In this document: positions 1 to 8,025 of the stretch, piece after piece
How the letters are laid out: every line of letters starts with the position of its first letter
Position numbering within the stretch: the stretch's first letter is position 1
NCBI RefSeq assembly: GCF_014268785.2
Contig: NZ_JABWRD020000003.1
Span: forward strand, 124,001 to 188,000
DNA from: Pseudomonas shirazensis
Lineage (GTDB): Bacteria > Pseudomonadota > Gammaproteobacteria > Pseudomonadales > Pseudomonadaceae
Direction of reading: 5' to 3'
DNA: 64,000 nt
Notes under the pieces: generated by a model
What the model was told of the DNA's origin: nothing
The model's database searches: none
The model's input: only the letters and a program-made list of their open reading frames with translations
Position numbers and translations under genes: made by a program

Positions 1-204
1 GCTGACGTTGGGCGCGATCCAGTCGCTGAACTCGATCAGCTTCACTTCCAGGCCTTGCTTGTGCGCCTCTTCGACAGCGGCTTCAAGGGGAATGGCAAAG
101 GCTGCGGTGGTGCCGACTTTAAGCGGCTCGGCAGCGAACACGTTGGCGCTGATGGCCAGTGACAGTACGGCGGCCGCGACGGGCCGGCACAGTTTATCAA
201 GCAT
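1..204 (-). CDS. MetQ/NlpA-family ABC substrate-binding protein, 5' part only (cut by left edge)
   Basis: Only the first 68 codons are in the window; the gene continues past the left edge. The start ATG is at 204. Residues 1-24 form a signal peptide with an Ala-rich core and a likely cleavage after VFA-A. The mature part begins with PLKVGTTAAFAIPLEA, followed by an EEAHKQGLEVKLIEFSDW block, which is the pattern of MetQ/NlpA periplasmic binding proteins for methionine or related compounds. It has no lipobox cysteine, unlike E. coli MetQ. The start overlaps the 3' end of the upstream monooxygenase gene by 8 bp, so it belongs to that operon. Its ligand could be methionine, its oxides or another organosulfur compound. 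Confidence 0.75.
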   Translation of the reverse strand, partial: MLDKLCRPVAAAVLSLAISANVFAAEPLKVGTTAAFAIPLEAAVEEAHKQGLEVKLIEFSDWIAPNVS

Positions 205-1591
205 GGTGCAGGGCTCCAGTCGGGGCAGGGGTTGGGGTCGTATTGCGGTAGCGGGCGCCGGGATGGTCGGCAGGCAGGTGCGGCAGGTCGCTGGCGAACA
301 GCTTTTCGCGCAGGCTGCCGTCCTGGTAGGCGGTCTTGTAGCGACCGCGGCGTTGCAGTTCGGGGACGACCAGGTCGATGAAGTCTTCGAAGCTTTCCGG
401 GGTCACGGTGCGGGTCAGGTTGAAGCCGTCGAGTCCGGTTTCGTCAATCCAGCCGATCAGCTCATCGGCGACCTGCGCGGCGGTGCCGATCAGGGTCACG
501 TAGCGGCCGCCGAGGCTGTGCTGGTCGAGCAGGCGGCGGCGGGTCCAGGCGCTGTCCTGCAACTGGCGGGTCGCGGACTGGATGGCGTTGCCTTTGGCGA
601 AGCCGATCGGCTCGTCCAGCTCGAAGGCGGCGAAGTCGATCCCGGTCGAGCTGGCGAAGTGGGCGACGCCGGCCTCAGGGCTGGCGTAGCGCACATATTC
701 GGCATGCTTGGCCTGGGCTTCGGCTTCGCTGGCGGCGACGATTACGGTAATGCCCATGAATACCTTGATTGCCTGCGGATCACGCCCGGCCGCCTTGGCT
801 GCGGCACGCACCTTGTCGACTTGAATACGGGTGGAGGCTTTGTCCTGGCCGCTGATGAATACGCATTCGGCGTGGTTGCCGGCAAAGCTCAGGCCGCGCG
901 GTGAGCTGCCAGCCTGGAATAGCACCGGCGTGCGCTGCGGCGAGGGTTCGCAGAGGTGGTAGCCCTCGACCTTGTAGAACTCGCCGTGGTGCTCGACCTT
1001 GCGCACTTTGTCGGGGCGGGCGTAGACCCGCTGCTCGCGGTCGGCGACCACCGCGTCGTCATCCCAGCTGCCTTCGAGCAGCTTGTACAGCACTTGCAGG
1101 TATTCGTCGGCCTGGTCGTAACGGCGGTCGTGCTCGGGCTGTTGCTCCAGGCCCATGGCGCGGGCGGCGCTGTCGAGGTAGCCGGTGACGATGTTCCAGC
1201 CGACCCGGCCGTTGCTCAGGTGGTCAAGGGTCGACAGCCGGCGGGCGAACAGATACGGCGCCTCGTAGGTGAGGTTGGCGGTCAGGCCAAAACCCAGGTG
1301 GCGGGTGACGGCAGCCATGGCCGAGACCAGCAGCAGCGGGTCGTTGACCGGCAGCTGGATCGACTCCTTCAGCGTTACATCGACCGACTGGCCATAGACG
1401 TCGTAGGTGCCGACGATATCGGCGATGAACAGGCCATCGAACAACCCGCGCTCAAGCAGCTTGGCCAGGTTGGTCCAGTAGTCCAGCGTCTTGTACTGGG
1501 TCGAGGTGTCGCGTGGGTGGGTCCACAGGCCATGGTTGATGTGGCCGACGCAGTTCATGTTGAAGGCGTTGAGGAGGATTTGCTTGCTCAT
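197..1591 (-). CDS. NtaA/SnaA/DszA-family FMN-dependent monooxygenase
   Basis: A 464-residue flavin monooxygenase of the bacterial-luciferase fold. This family uses FMNH2 and O2 to cleave C-N or C-S bonds (nitrilotriacetate, pristinamycin, dibenzothiophene sulfone, N-acetyl-S-succinylcysteine). Diagnostic motifs are the N-terminal LNAFNMNCVGHINHGLW, the block TANLTYEAPYLFARRLSTLD, then GRVGWNIVTGYLDSAARAMG, and a C-terminal DGFNLTRTVTPESFEDF. The ATG at 1591 overlaps the stop of the SfnB-like gene by one base (TGATG), indicating translational coupling; this start gives the usual family length, whereas in-frame sequence upstream is not family-like. The neighbours (two SfnB-like flavoproteins, a MetQ-like protein, a cystine transporter) point to organosulfur cleavage. 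The substrate cannot be read from sequence. Confidence 0.88.
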   Translation of the reverse strand: MSKQILLNAFNMNCVGHINHGLWTHPRDTSTQYKTLDYWTNLAKLLERGLFDGLFIADIVGTYDVYGQSVDVTLKESIQLPVNDPLLLVSAMAAVTRHLGFGLTANLTYEAPYLFARRLSTLDHLSNGRVGWNIVTGYLDSAARAMGLEQQPEHDRRYDQADEYLQVLYKLLEGSWDDDAVVADREQRVYARPDKVRKVEHHGEFYKVEGYHLCEPSPQRTPVLFQAGSSPRGLSFAGNHAECVFISGQDKASTRIQVDKVRAAAKAAGRDPQAIKVFMGITVIVAASEAEAQAKHAEYVRYASPEAGVAHFASSTGIDFAAFELDEPIGFAKGNAIQSATRQLQDSAWTRRRLLDQHSLGGRYVTLIGTAAQVADELIGWIDETGLDGFNLTRTVTPESFEDFIDLVVPELQRRGRYKTAYQDGSLREKLFASDLPHLPADHPGARYRNTTPTPAPTGALHHA

Positions 1592-2781
1592 CAGATCGTC
1601 CCCCGCCGCGGTGGGTTGACGTCGTTGAGGTAGTAGTTGCCGATGGCGTGATACTTCCAGCGCACCGGGTCGTGAAGGGTGTGCACGCGGGCGTTGCGCC
1701 AGTGGCGGTCGAGGTTGTGTTCGGCCAGGGTGGCCTGGCTGCCGGCCAGCTCGAACAGCGTGGTGCTGGCGGCGAGGGCGATTTCGGTGCTGATGGCACG
1801 GGCCTCGGCGACGGCAATCGAGGCTGCGGCCACTCGCTCGGCGGCTGTCTCCGGCGTGGCTGCCGCGGCCTGGTCGAGGAATTCGCCAGCACGTTCCAGC
1901 AGTGCTTCGCTGGCATGCAGGCGGATCGACAGCTGGCCGAAGCTCTTCAGGGTCAGCGGGTCGTCGACGGCCTTGTCGTGGCCCGAATCGACCCATGGCC
2001 GGCTGCGGGTACGCACGAAGTGCAGCGCGTCTTCGAAGGCAGCGCGGGCGATGCCGGTATCGATTGCAGCGTGGAGGATCTGCGCCAGTGGGCCGACCGG
2101 TGTCGGCCGCTCGAATGCGCTCTGGAACGCCACCACGTCGGCAGCGGCTACCCAGACGTTATCGAACACCACCGAACCGCTACCGGTGGTGCGCTGGCCA
2201 AAGCCGCTCCAGTCGTCGATCACTTGCAGGCCTGGCGCATCAGCCGGCACGAAGGCCAGCCGCTGAATGCCGTCGTCATCGATCACCGAAGTGGGGATAC
2301 GCTGCGCATACAGCGCGCCGGTGGAGTAGAACTTGCGGCCATTGATGCGATAACCGTCGCCCTCGCGGCTGAGCCGGGTGGAGCGGTCGTGGGCGGTCTT
2401 GGTACCGAGTTCGGCCAGGGCGTTGCCGAAGCGCCGCCCGGCCAGCACTTCGGCGTACAGCCGCTGCTGTTGCTCGGGCGTGCCATTTACCCGCAGCACT
2501 TCCAGGGCGTAGAAGTGGTTCTGCGGGATCTGCCCCAGCGAGCCGTCGGCCTGGGCGATTCGGGCGATGACCTGGGCCAGGGTGACATACGACACGCCGG
2601 CACCACCAAAGGCCTTGGGCACGCTGATGGCCCACAGCCCGGAGCGGCTGAACAGCTCCAGCTCGGCGTGCGGCAGGCGCCGCTCGCGGTCGCGCAGGGC
2701 GCTGTCGCGGCGCAGTTGCTTGGCGAGTTCGTCAGCGACGGCCAGGGCCTCGCCGTCAGTGCGGATGACAGTTGCGTTCAT
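1591..2781 (-). CDS. sfnB: SfnB-family (DszC-like) flavoprotein, copy 1
   Basis: A 396-residue protein with the acyl-CoA dehydrogenase fold, of the SfnB sulfur-acquisition/DszC group, which are FMN-dependent oxidoreductases or monooxygenases rather than beta-oxidation enzymes. It carries LPHAELELFSRSGLWAISVP, AFGGAGVSYVTLAQV, the flavin-binding DDWSGFGQRTTGSGSVVFDN, and the family tail DRHWRNARVHTLHDPVRWKY. The start at 2781 is preceded by a GGAG ribosome site 6-8 bases upstream; the in-frame extension upstream runs into a REP element. It is coupled to the monooxygenase gene by a 1-base overlap. In P. putida, sfnB belongs to dimethylsulfone use; the true substrate of this copy is inferred only from context. 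Confidence 0.85.
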   Translation of the reverse strand: MNATVIRTDGEALAVADELAKQLRRDSALRDRERRLPHAELELFSRSGLWAISVPKAFGGAGVSYVTLAQVIARIAQADGSLGQIPQNHFYALEVLRVNGTPEQQQRLYAEVLAGRRFGNALAELGTKTAHDRSTRLSREGDGYRINGRKFYSTGALYAQRIPTSVIDDDGIQRLAFVPADAPGLQVIDDWSGFGQRTTGSGSVVFDNVWVAAADVVAFQSAFERPTPVGPLAQILHAAIDTGIARAAFEDALHFVRTRSRPWVDSGHDKAVDDPLTLKSFGQLSIRLHASEALLERAGEFLDQAAAATPETAAERVAAASIAVAEARAISTEIALAASTTLFELAGSQATLAEHNLDRHWRNARVHTLHDPVRWKYHAIGNYYLNDVNPPRRGTI

Positions 2782-2799
2782 TGTGTTCTCCGGAGCCTT

Positions 2800-2841
2800 G
2801 GGGCCGCTTCGCGCCCCTTCGCGGGTAAACCCGCTCCTACA
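2800..2841 (+). repeat. REP element (left member of an inverted pair)
   Basis: A Pseudomonas REP sequence: GGGGCCGCTTCGC followed by CCTTCGCGGGTAAACCCGCTCC. It faces the next REP, forming a BIME-like pair between the two sfnB-like genes. The internal complementarity GCGGGTAAACCCGC can fold as a hairpin. Confidence 0.85.
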
Positions 2842-2860
2842 GGTGACTGAGCTGAACCTT

Positions 2861-2901
2861 GTGGGAGCGGGTTTACCCGCGAAGGGCCGCGAAGCGGCCC
2901 C
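2861..2901 (-). repeat. REP element (right member of an inverted pair)
   Basis: The reverse-oriented partner: GTGGGAGCGGGTTTACCCGC, then GAAGGGCCGCGAAGCGGCCC. It lies 19 bp from the left member. The two could form a large stem-loop in mRNA between the two SfnB-like cistrons. Confidence 0.85.
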
Positions 2902-2909
2902 AGAGGCCC

Positions 2910-4151
2910 TCAAATCCAGGAATGTCGGGCAGGCCGGGTGCCGTTCAGGTGCCAGGCGCCTACGGCGTGGTACTTCCAGCGCACCGGGTCGTGCAGGGTG
3001 TGCACGCGGGCATTGCGCCAGTGCCGGTCGAGGTTGAACTCGGCGAGGGTGGCGCGGCTGCCGGCCAGTTCGAAGAGCTTCTCGCTGGCCTGCAGGGCGA
3101 TCTCGGTGGTGAGCACCTTGGCTTCGGCTACCGCAATCGAAGCGAGCGCGGCGGCGTCAGCATCGATGGCCCCAGCGTTGACCTCATCCAGCACCCGCGC
3201 GGCCTTGCGCAGCAGCGCCTCGGCGGCGTGCAGCTCGAGCTTGAGCCGGCCGATGTCGGCGATCACGTAAGGGTCATCGCTGGCGCGCTCGACGTTGGCG
3301 TCGATAAACGGCCGGGACTTCTCCCGCACAAAGCTGATCGCGTCATCGATGGCTGCTTCGGCGATACCGGCGTCGATGGCTGCCTGAATCAACTGCGACG
3401 CCGCGCCCTGGATGTTGGGCAGGTCGCGCTGGCGCCAGTTGTCGATCACCAGCTCTGCCTCCACCGGTACTTGGTCGAGCAGCACGGTGCCGCTGGCGGT
3501 GGTGCGCTGGCCAAAGCCTGACCAGTCGTCAACGATGCGCAGGCCCGGGCTGCCACGGCGGACAAAAGCCAGGCGTTGGCGGCCTTCGTCATCCAGCGCC
3601 TTGACCGCAACCCAGTGGGCGAACAGTGCGCCAGTGGAATAGAACTTCTCGCCGCTGATGCGATAGGCGTCGCCGTCACGGCTGATCCGCGCCTTCAGGG
3701 TGAGGGTGTCTTTGCTGCCGCGCTCGGGGCCGGCATTGCCGATCCGCCAGCCGTTCAGCACCGAGCCGAAAATCAGCGCCTGCTGGGCTTCGCTGGCAGT
3801 CAGGCGCAGCAGCTGGAGCATGCCGAACTGGTTCTGCGGGATCTGCCCCAGCGCCGGGTCGGCAGCGCTGATGACGCGAAACACCTCGGCGACCGTGACA
3901 AAGGACACGTCTGCACCACCGAAGGCTTTGGGGATGCTGATGCTGCCCAGTCCGCTGCGGGTGAACAGCTCGATCTCGGCCCACGGCAGCTTGCGCTGCT
4001 GGTCGCGTTTGGAGGCGTTTGCGCGAGCGACTGCGGCCAGCTCATGGGCGGCTTGCAGGGCTTCGGCGTCGTTGCGCAGGACCTTGGCCGGCAGCAGTGC
4101 TGGCGGGCTGTCGAGGTCGCTGGCGTGAAGGGTTTGTGCTTGGCTGGACAT
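2910..4151 (-). CDS. SfnB-family (DszC-like) flavoprotein, copy 2
   Basis: A 413-residue paralogue of the downstream SfnB-like protein, with the same acyl-CoA dehydrogenase fold and family blocks: KLPWAEIELFTRSGLGSISI, AFGGADVSFVTVAEVFR, DDWSGFGQRTTASGTVLLDQ and the tail DRHWRNARVHTLHDPVRWKY. A longer N-terminus (about 30 residues, Ala/Ser/Leu-rich) precedes the first helix. It is the first gene of the minus-strand operon that continues through copy 1, the NtaA-type monooxygenase and the MetQ-like gene. Two divergent copies in tandem suggest different substrates or a heteromeric enzyme. Like other SfnB relatives it probably depends on reduced flavin supplied in trans. Confidence 0.85.
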   Translation of the reverse strand: MSSQAQTLHASDLDSPPALLPAKVLRNDAEALQAAHELAAVARANASKRDQQRKLPWAEIELFTRSGLGSISIPKAFGGADVSFVTVAEVFRVISAADPALGQIPQNQFGMLQLLRLTASEAQQALIFGSVLNGWRIGNAGPERGSKDTLTLKARISRDGDAYRISGEKFYSTGALFAHWVAVKALDDEGRQRLAFVRRGSPGLRIVDDWSGFGQRTTASGTVLLDQVPVEAELVIDNWRQRDLPNIQGAASQLIQAAIDAGIAEAAIDDAISFVREKSRPFIDANVERASDDPYVIADIGRLKLELHAAEALLRKAARVLDEVNAGAIDADAAALASIAVAEAKVLTTEIALQASEKLFELAGSRATLAEFNLDRHWRNARVHTLHDPVRWKYHAVGAWHLNGTRPARHSWI

Positions 4152-4420
4152 TAGTACCGCTCCTTGGCTGTACTCAATGCCCTGGCGTTATGCACTGGGG
4201 TGATTGCATTCCTGACCATTCCTGACCTCACAAAAAAGTGGCGGCGGCGCTTGGTGGTTGCGCTGCGCATGTGCTGGTCCGGTGGTCCGGTGTATATACC
4301 CTAAAGGCTTATCAAATAATTTAGAACGATCATTTTGGAATATGGATAGAAGTGCTGAGGCGGGCGGCGAGGGCGGCCTGAGGCTGCGCCGAGCGGCGCA
4401 GCGGCCAAACAGGGAGGATA
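4152..4420. promoter_or_regulatory. Upstream region of the sfnB-like operon, with two short tandem repeats
   Basis: A 269-bp non-coding stretch that must hold the promoter of the minus-strand operon beginning at 4151. It contains two back-to-back copies of CATTCCTGAC (4207-4216, 4217-4226) and two of GGTCCGGT (4276-4283, 4284-4291), followed by an AT-rich block (about 4291-4350). No convincing sigma-70 or sigma-54 hexamer pair could be assigned. Confidence 0.45.
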
Positions 4421-5182
4421 TTAAGAGCCGCTAGTGCCGAGAAACTTGCGCAAGAACTGCCGGGTACGCTCTTCTTTGGGATTAGCGAACAGCGCTTTAG
4501 CCTCACCTTGCTCGACGATCACCCCTTTGTCGAAGAAGATCACCCGATTGGCGACATCCCGGGCAAAGCTCATCTCGTGGGTGACGATGATCATGGTGCG
4601 CTGCTCTTCGGCCAGGCCACGAATGGTCTCCAGCACTTCACCCACCAGTTCCGGGTCCAGCGCTGAGGTTGGCTCGTCGAACAGGATCACATCCGGCTCC
4701 ATAGCCAACGCCCGAGCAATCGCCACGCGCTGTTGCTGGCCACCGGACAAGCGCCGTGGGTAGGCGTCTTCTTTGCCGGCCAGGCCGACCTTGGCCAGCA
4801 AACGTCGGCCCAGCTCCAGGGCTGTGGCGCGCGGGGTCTTCTTGACCACCAGCGGCCCTTCGATGACGTTATCCAACGCCGTGCGATGGGGGAACAGGTT
4901 GAAGTTCTGGAAGACAAACCCGGCCTGCTGGCGCAAGCGGCGGATGGCGCTCTGCTGGTTACCCAGCGAGCGGTTGGCGTCGATGCTGATGTCGCCGATC
5001 TGGATGCGTCCGGCGTCGGGGGTCTCGAGCAGGTTGAGGCAGCGCAGAAAGGTAGTCTTGCCCGAACCGCTGGGGCCGATGATGGCGATCACTTCACCGG
5101 GCTGGACGGTCAGGTTGATGCCGTCGAGTACGGTCTGGCCGTTGAACCGCTTGGTCAGGCCTTCAACTACGATCATGCTCAA
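4421..5182 (-). CDS. tcyN: L-cystine-type amino acid ABC transporter, ATP-binding protein
   Basis: A 253-residue polar amino acid ABC ATPase of the YecC/TcyN type. Walker A is GPSGSGKTT (about residues 36-44), the signature is LSGGQQQRVAIARAL, Walker B is VILFDEPTSALDPE, and the switch histidine is in IIVTHEMSF. It overlaps the permease gene by 4 bp (ATGA). With that permease and the binding protein it forms a complete importer, probably for cystine or related sulfur amino acids, as the surrounding genes suggest. Other polar amino acids cannot be excluded. Confidence 0.9.
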   Translation of the reverse strand: MSMIVVEGLTKRFNGQTVLDGINLTVQPGEVIAIIGPSGSGKTTFLRCLNLLETPDAGRIQIGDISIDANRSLGNQQSAIRRLRQQAGFVFQNFNLFPHRTALDNVIEGPLVVKKTPRATALELGRRLLAKVGLAGKEDAYPRRLSGGQQQRVAIARALAMEPDVILFDEPTSALDPELVGEVLETIRGLAEEQRTMIIVTHEMSFARDVANRVIFFDKGVIVEQGEAKALFANPKEERTRQFLRKFLGTSGS

Positions 5183-5847
5183 CGCTCCTGGTCATGCTGG
5201 TTGACCCGTGCTTCCAGGCGGTTCTGGAAGTGGGCGAGGATGCTCGCCAGGATCCAGTAGATAACCGCAACGGCCAGGTACATGGTGAACACTTCGAAGG
5301 TCCGCGCGGTGACCAGCTGCGCCTGACGGAACAGCTCCGGTACCTGAATGGTGGCCGCCAGGGCGGTGTCCTTGACCAGCGAAATAAAGCTGTTGCCCAG
5401 CGGCGGCAGGGCGGTACGCATGGCTTGCGGCAGGATCGCCCGGCGCATGGCCTGGGCGCGGGTCATGCCGATGCTGGCGCAGGCTTCCCACTGGCCGCGC
5501 TCGATCGACGAGATCGCCGCCCGCAGGATTTCGCAAACGTAGGCTGCCATGTTCAGCGACAGGCCAATCAGCGCTGCCGGGATCGGGTCAAGCTCAAGGC
5601 CGATCTGTGGCAGGCCGAAGTAGATTACAAACAGCTGTACCAACAGCGGCGTGCCGCGGAAGAACGACACGTAAATACGCGCCAGCCAGTCCAGCGGCAG
5701 CACCTTGGACAAGCGCATCAACGCCAGGGCAAAGCCCAGCAGCAAGCCGAAGAACATACCGCCGACACTGAGCAGGATGGTATAGCCAGCGCCCTTGAGC
5801 AGAAAGGGCGCGGAGTCGGCTACCAGTTGTAGGCTCTCTTCAATCAT
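5179..5847 (-). CDS. tcyL: L-cystine-type amino acid ABC transporter, permease
   Basis: A 222-residue inner-membrane permease of the HisM/YecS type with about five membrane helices. The N-terminus has GAGYTILLSVGGMFFGLLLG and the EAA loop reads EACASIGMTRAQAMRRAILPQA, which docks the ATPase. It overlaps the ATPase gene (downstream) and the binding-protein gene (upstream) by 4 bp each, so all three are translated as a coupled operon. The protein probably works as a homodimer, since there is only one permease gene. Confidence 0.9.
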   Translation of the reverse strand: MIEESLQLVADSAPFLLKGAGYTILLSVGGMFFGLLLGFALALMRLSKVLPLDWLARIYVSFFRGTPLLVQLFVIYFGLPQIGLELDPIPAALIGLSLNMAAYVCEILRAAISSIERGQWEACASIGMTRAQAMRRAILPQAMRTALPPLGNSFISLVKDTALAATIQVPELFRQAQLVTARTFEVFTMYLAVAVIYWILASILAHFQNRLEARVNQHDQER

Positions 5848-6638
5848 TTAGTCACGTCAGCGCCGAAGTACTTCTCGGATAGCTTGGCCAGGCTGCCGTC
5901 GGCGCGCAGCTTGTCCAGGGCCTGATTGATGGCCGCGAGCAGTTCCGGTTCACCCTTGCGCAGGGCAATGCCCGACTCGAGACGCGAGAAGGCGTCCCCT
6001 GCAGCAACGGTATCCTTGGCTTTTTTGGCGTACTCAAGCGCAGCCAGGCGGTCGATCAGGATAGCGTCGGTGCGGCCCACGCGCAGGTCCTGGAACTTGG
6101 TCGGGTCGTCTTCATAGGTGCGTACGTCGGCGGTCGGCACGTTGGCCTTGACCCATTGCTCGTAGTTGGTGCCCAGACCGACACCGACCTTCTTGCCGGC
6201 CAGGTCGGCTGCAGACTTGATGTTCAGATCTTTTTCTTTTTTCTTCAGCACTAGTGCCTGAATGCCGGAGACGGTGTACGGCTCGGAGAAGTCGTACTTC
6301 TTCTTGCGCTCGTCGGAGATGGTCACCTGGTTGACGACCACGTCCAGGCGCTTGGACTCCAGCGCCGCGAGGATGCCGTCCCACTTGGTCGGCTGGACCT
6401 TGGCCTTGACCCCAAGCTCCTTGGCGATCAGCTCCGACAGCTCTACCTCAAAGCCCGACAGCTTGCCGCTGTCATCGACAAAGCTGAACGGCGGGTAGGT
6501 GCCTTCGACGCCGACGTTGAGCACGCCCTTGTCCTTGATGGTCTGCAGCTGCTCGCCGGCAAACGCCTGGCTGAACAGACCGGTGCCAAGCACGATGGCA
6601 AGGCTGGCATTGAGTAGCGGTTTGGCAAAGATCGACAT
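5844..6638 (-). CDS. tcyJ: L-cystine-type ABC transporter, periplasmic binding protein
   Basis: A 264-residue family-3 solute-binding protein resembling FliY/TcyJ. A signal peptide ends near residue 27 (SQAFA-GEQ). The mature protein has KGVLNVGVEGTYPPFSFVDD, the ligand-loop block GFEVELSELIAKELG, VVNQVTISDERKKKYDFSEP, and a closing ALDKLRADGSLAKLSEKYFG. It is the first gene of the tcyJLN operon. The neighbouring serine acetyltransferase and sulfur genes favour cystine, or an S-substituted cysteine, as ligand. Confidence 0.88.
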   Translation of the reverse strand: MSIFAKPLLNASLAIVLGTGLFSQAFAGEQLQTIKDKGVLNVGVEGTYPPFSFVDDSGKLSGFEVELSELIAKELGVKAKVQPTKWDGILAALESKRLDVVVNQVTISDERKKKYDFSEPYTVSGIQALVLKKKEKDLNIKSAADLAGKKVGVGLGTNYEQWVKANVPTADVRTYEDDPTKFQDLRVGRTDAILIDRLAALEYAKKAKDTVAAGDAFSRLESGIALRKGEPELLAAINQALDKLRADGSLAKLSEKYFGADVTK

Positions 6639-6885
6639 GGCAAGGCCCCGCGCTTTTGGTGGAAGTAGTGGGTGGCGACTATAAGGGTGGGCTGTTTAGC
6701 TCATGAAATAATAAAAACGTATTTTGTTATTCCATTTGTGTGCATTGAGCCGTTGGCCGGCTGCGTTGAGGGTAGCCCGTCAGCGTGGCTTATGCCCGAC
6801 TTAGCGCAGGATGGAATAAAGCGTTGTTTTTTCCAAGGGCTGGATTTGTCGTAGAGTGGATCTATACGACAGTCAGGAGCACATC

Positions 6886-7818
6886 GTGAGCGAACAATCA
6901 TCCCCCGGCAAATGGCAGTTGCAGGCGATCGTGACCGGCCTGCGCGGCGCCCGTGAGCAATGGCGCACGCAAAATGGCCGCAGCAGCGGCGAGAAGGGCG
7001 GCCGCGAGCTGCCGTCGCGTGAAGCAATGCAGCGCATTCTCGAGCAACTGTGTGGGGCTTTGTTCCCGATGCGCCTAGGCCCGGTCGACCTGCGTGAAGA
7101 GAGCGAGGATTTCTACGTCGGCCACACCCTCGACACGGCCCTCACTGCACTGCTCGCGCAAGCACGGTTGGAGCTGCGCTATGCCGCACGGCAGAGCCAG
7201 ACTGACCAAGCCAACGCCGACAGCGAGGCCTTGCGCCTGATCCAGGGCTTCGCTGCGGCCCTGCCAGAGATGCGCGTGCTGCTCGACACCGACGTGCTCG
7301 CCGCCTACCACGGCGACCCGGCTGCGCGCAGCGTGGATGAAGTGCTGCTGTGCTACCCAGGGATCCTGGCGATCATCCACCACCGCCTGGCTCACCATCT
7401 GTATCTGGCCGGCCTGCCATTGCTGGCGCGAATCAGCTCGGAGCTGGCGCATTCGGCCACCGGCATCGATATCCACCCCGGCGCACGGATTGGCCCGAGC
7501 TTCTTCATTGATCACGGTACTGGCGTGGTGATCGGCGAAACCGCGATCATCGGCGAGCGCGTGCGCATCTATCAGGCGGTAACCCTAGGCGCCAAACGCT
7601 TCACCGCCGACGAGACCGGCAGCCTGCACAAGGGCCAGCCGCGTCACCCGATCGTCGAAGACGATGTGGTGATCTATGCCGGCGCGACCATCCTTGGGCG
7701 GATCACCATCGGCAAGGGTTCGACCATCGGCGGCAACGTCTGGCTGACCCGCAGCGTGCCGGCCGACAGCAACATCACCCAGGCCAATCTGCAGCTCGAC
7801 TGCCAGGCAAAAAAATAG
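6886..7818 (+). CDS. epsC: Serine O-acetyltransferase, EpsC/SrpG type
   Basis: A 310-residue CysE-related enzyme making O-acetyl-L-serine from serine and acetyl-CoA, the carbon acceptor for sulfide in cysteine synthesis. The C-terminal left-handed beta-helix carries the hexapeptide repeats and the catalytic region GIDIHPGARIGPSFFIDHGT; the tail includes VVIYAGATILGRITIGKGST. The GTG start at 6886 is chosen because AGGAG lies about 7 bases upstream; a GTG at 6856 would add 10 residues without a ribosome site. It is divergent from tcyJLN, consistent with joint control by cysteine supply (CysB), which is inferred. Confidence 0.9.
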   Translation: MSEQSSPGKWQLQAIVTGLRGAREQWRTQNGRSSGEKGGRELPSREAMQRILEQLCGALFPMRLGPVDLREESEDFYVGHTLDTALTALLAQARLELRYAARQSQTDQANADSEALRLIQGFAAALPEMRVLLDTDVLAAYHGDPAARSVDEVLLCYPGILAIIHHRLAHHLYLAGLPLLARISSELAHSATGIDIHPGARIGPSFFIDHGTGVVIGETAIIGERVRIYQAVTLGAKRFTADETGSLHKGQPRHPIVEDDVVIYAGATILGRITIGKGSTIGGNVWLTRSVPADSNITQANLQLDCQAKK

Positions 7819-7859
7819 CAAAAGCGCCGAGCAAAAGCCGTTGTCAGCTCCTCTATATA

Positions 7860-7882
7860 CCTGCCCCGCTCAGCGGGGCAGG
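7860..7882. terminator. GC hairpin after epsC
   Basis: A perfect 10-bp stem CCTGCCCCGC/GCGGGGCAGG with a 3-base loop, 42 bp after the epsC stop. No T-run follows on the plus strand, so termination would be weak or factor-assisted. Confidence 0.5.
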
Positions 7883-7910
7883 TCGCATCGAAGGCCAATC
7901 CATGTTTAAC

Positions 7911-7926
7911 TTGAACGCTTGTTCAA
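7911..7926. promoter_or_regulatory. Dyad TTGAAC-N4-GTTCAA upstream of the BCCT transporter gene
   Basis: The palindrome TTGAACGCTTGTTCAA lies 100 bp before the transporter start. Half-sites of this kind are bound by TetR-type regulators; BetI sites contain TTGAAC/GTTCAA arms as I recall. No betI gene is in this window. Confidence 0.4.
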
Positions 7927-8025
7927 CATAAAAACGCTGGTCGCTGCCGGTGTTCAACAGGAGGATATGCCTTTGCTGAACCCGTTAAATCCTATGCCTG
8001 ATTCCCACAGCGGGGTGCAGGTTGC

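Noticed and set aside
4152..4420. Sigma-54 promoter for the sfnB-like operon (expected if SfnR controls it)
   Set aside because: No GG-N10-GC pair in proper context was found on the minus strand; the closest sequence has the wrong spacing.
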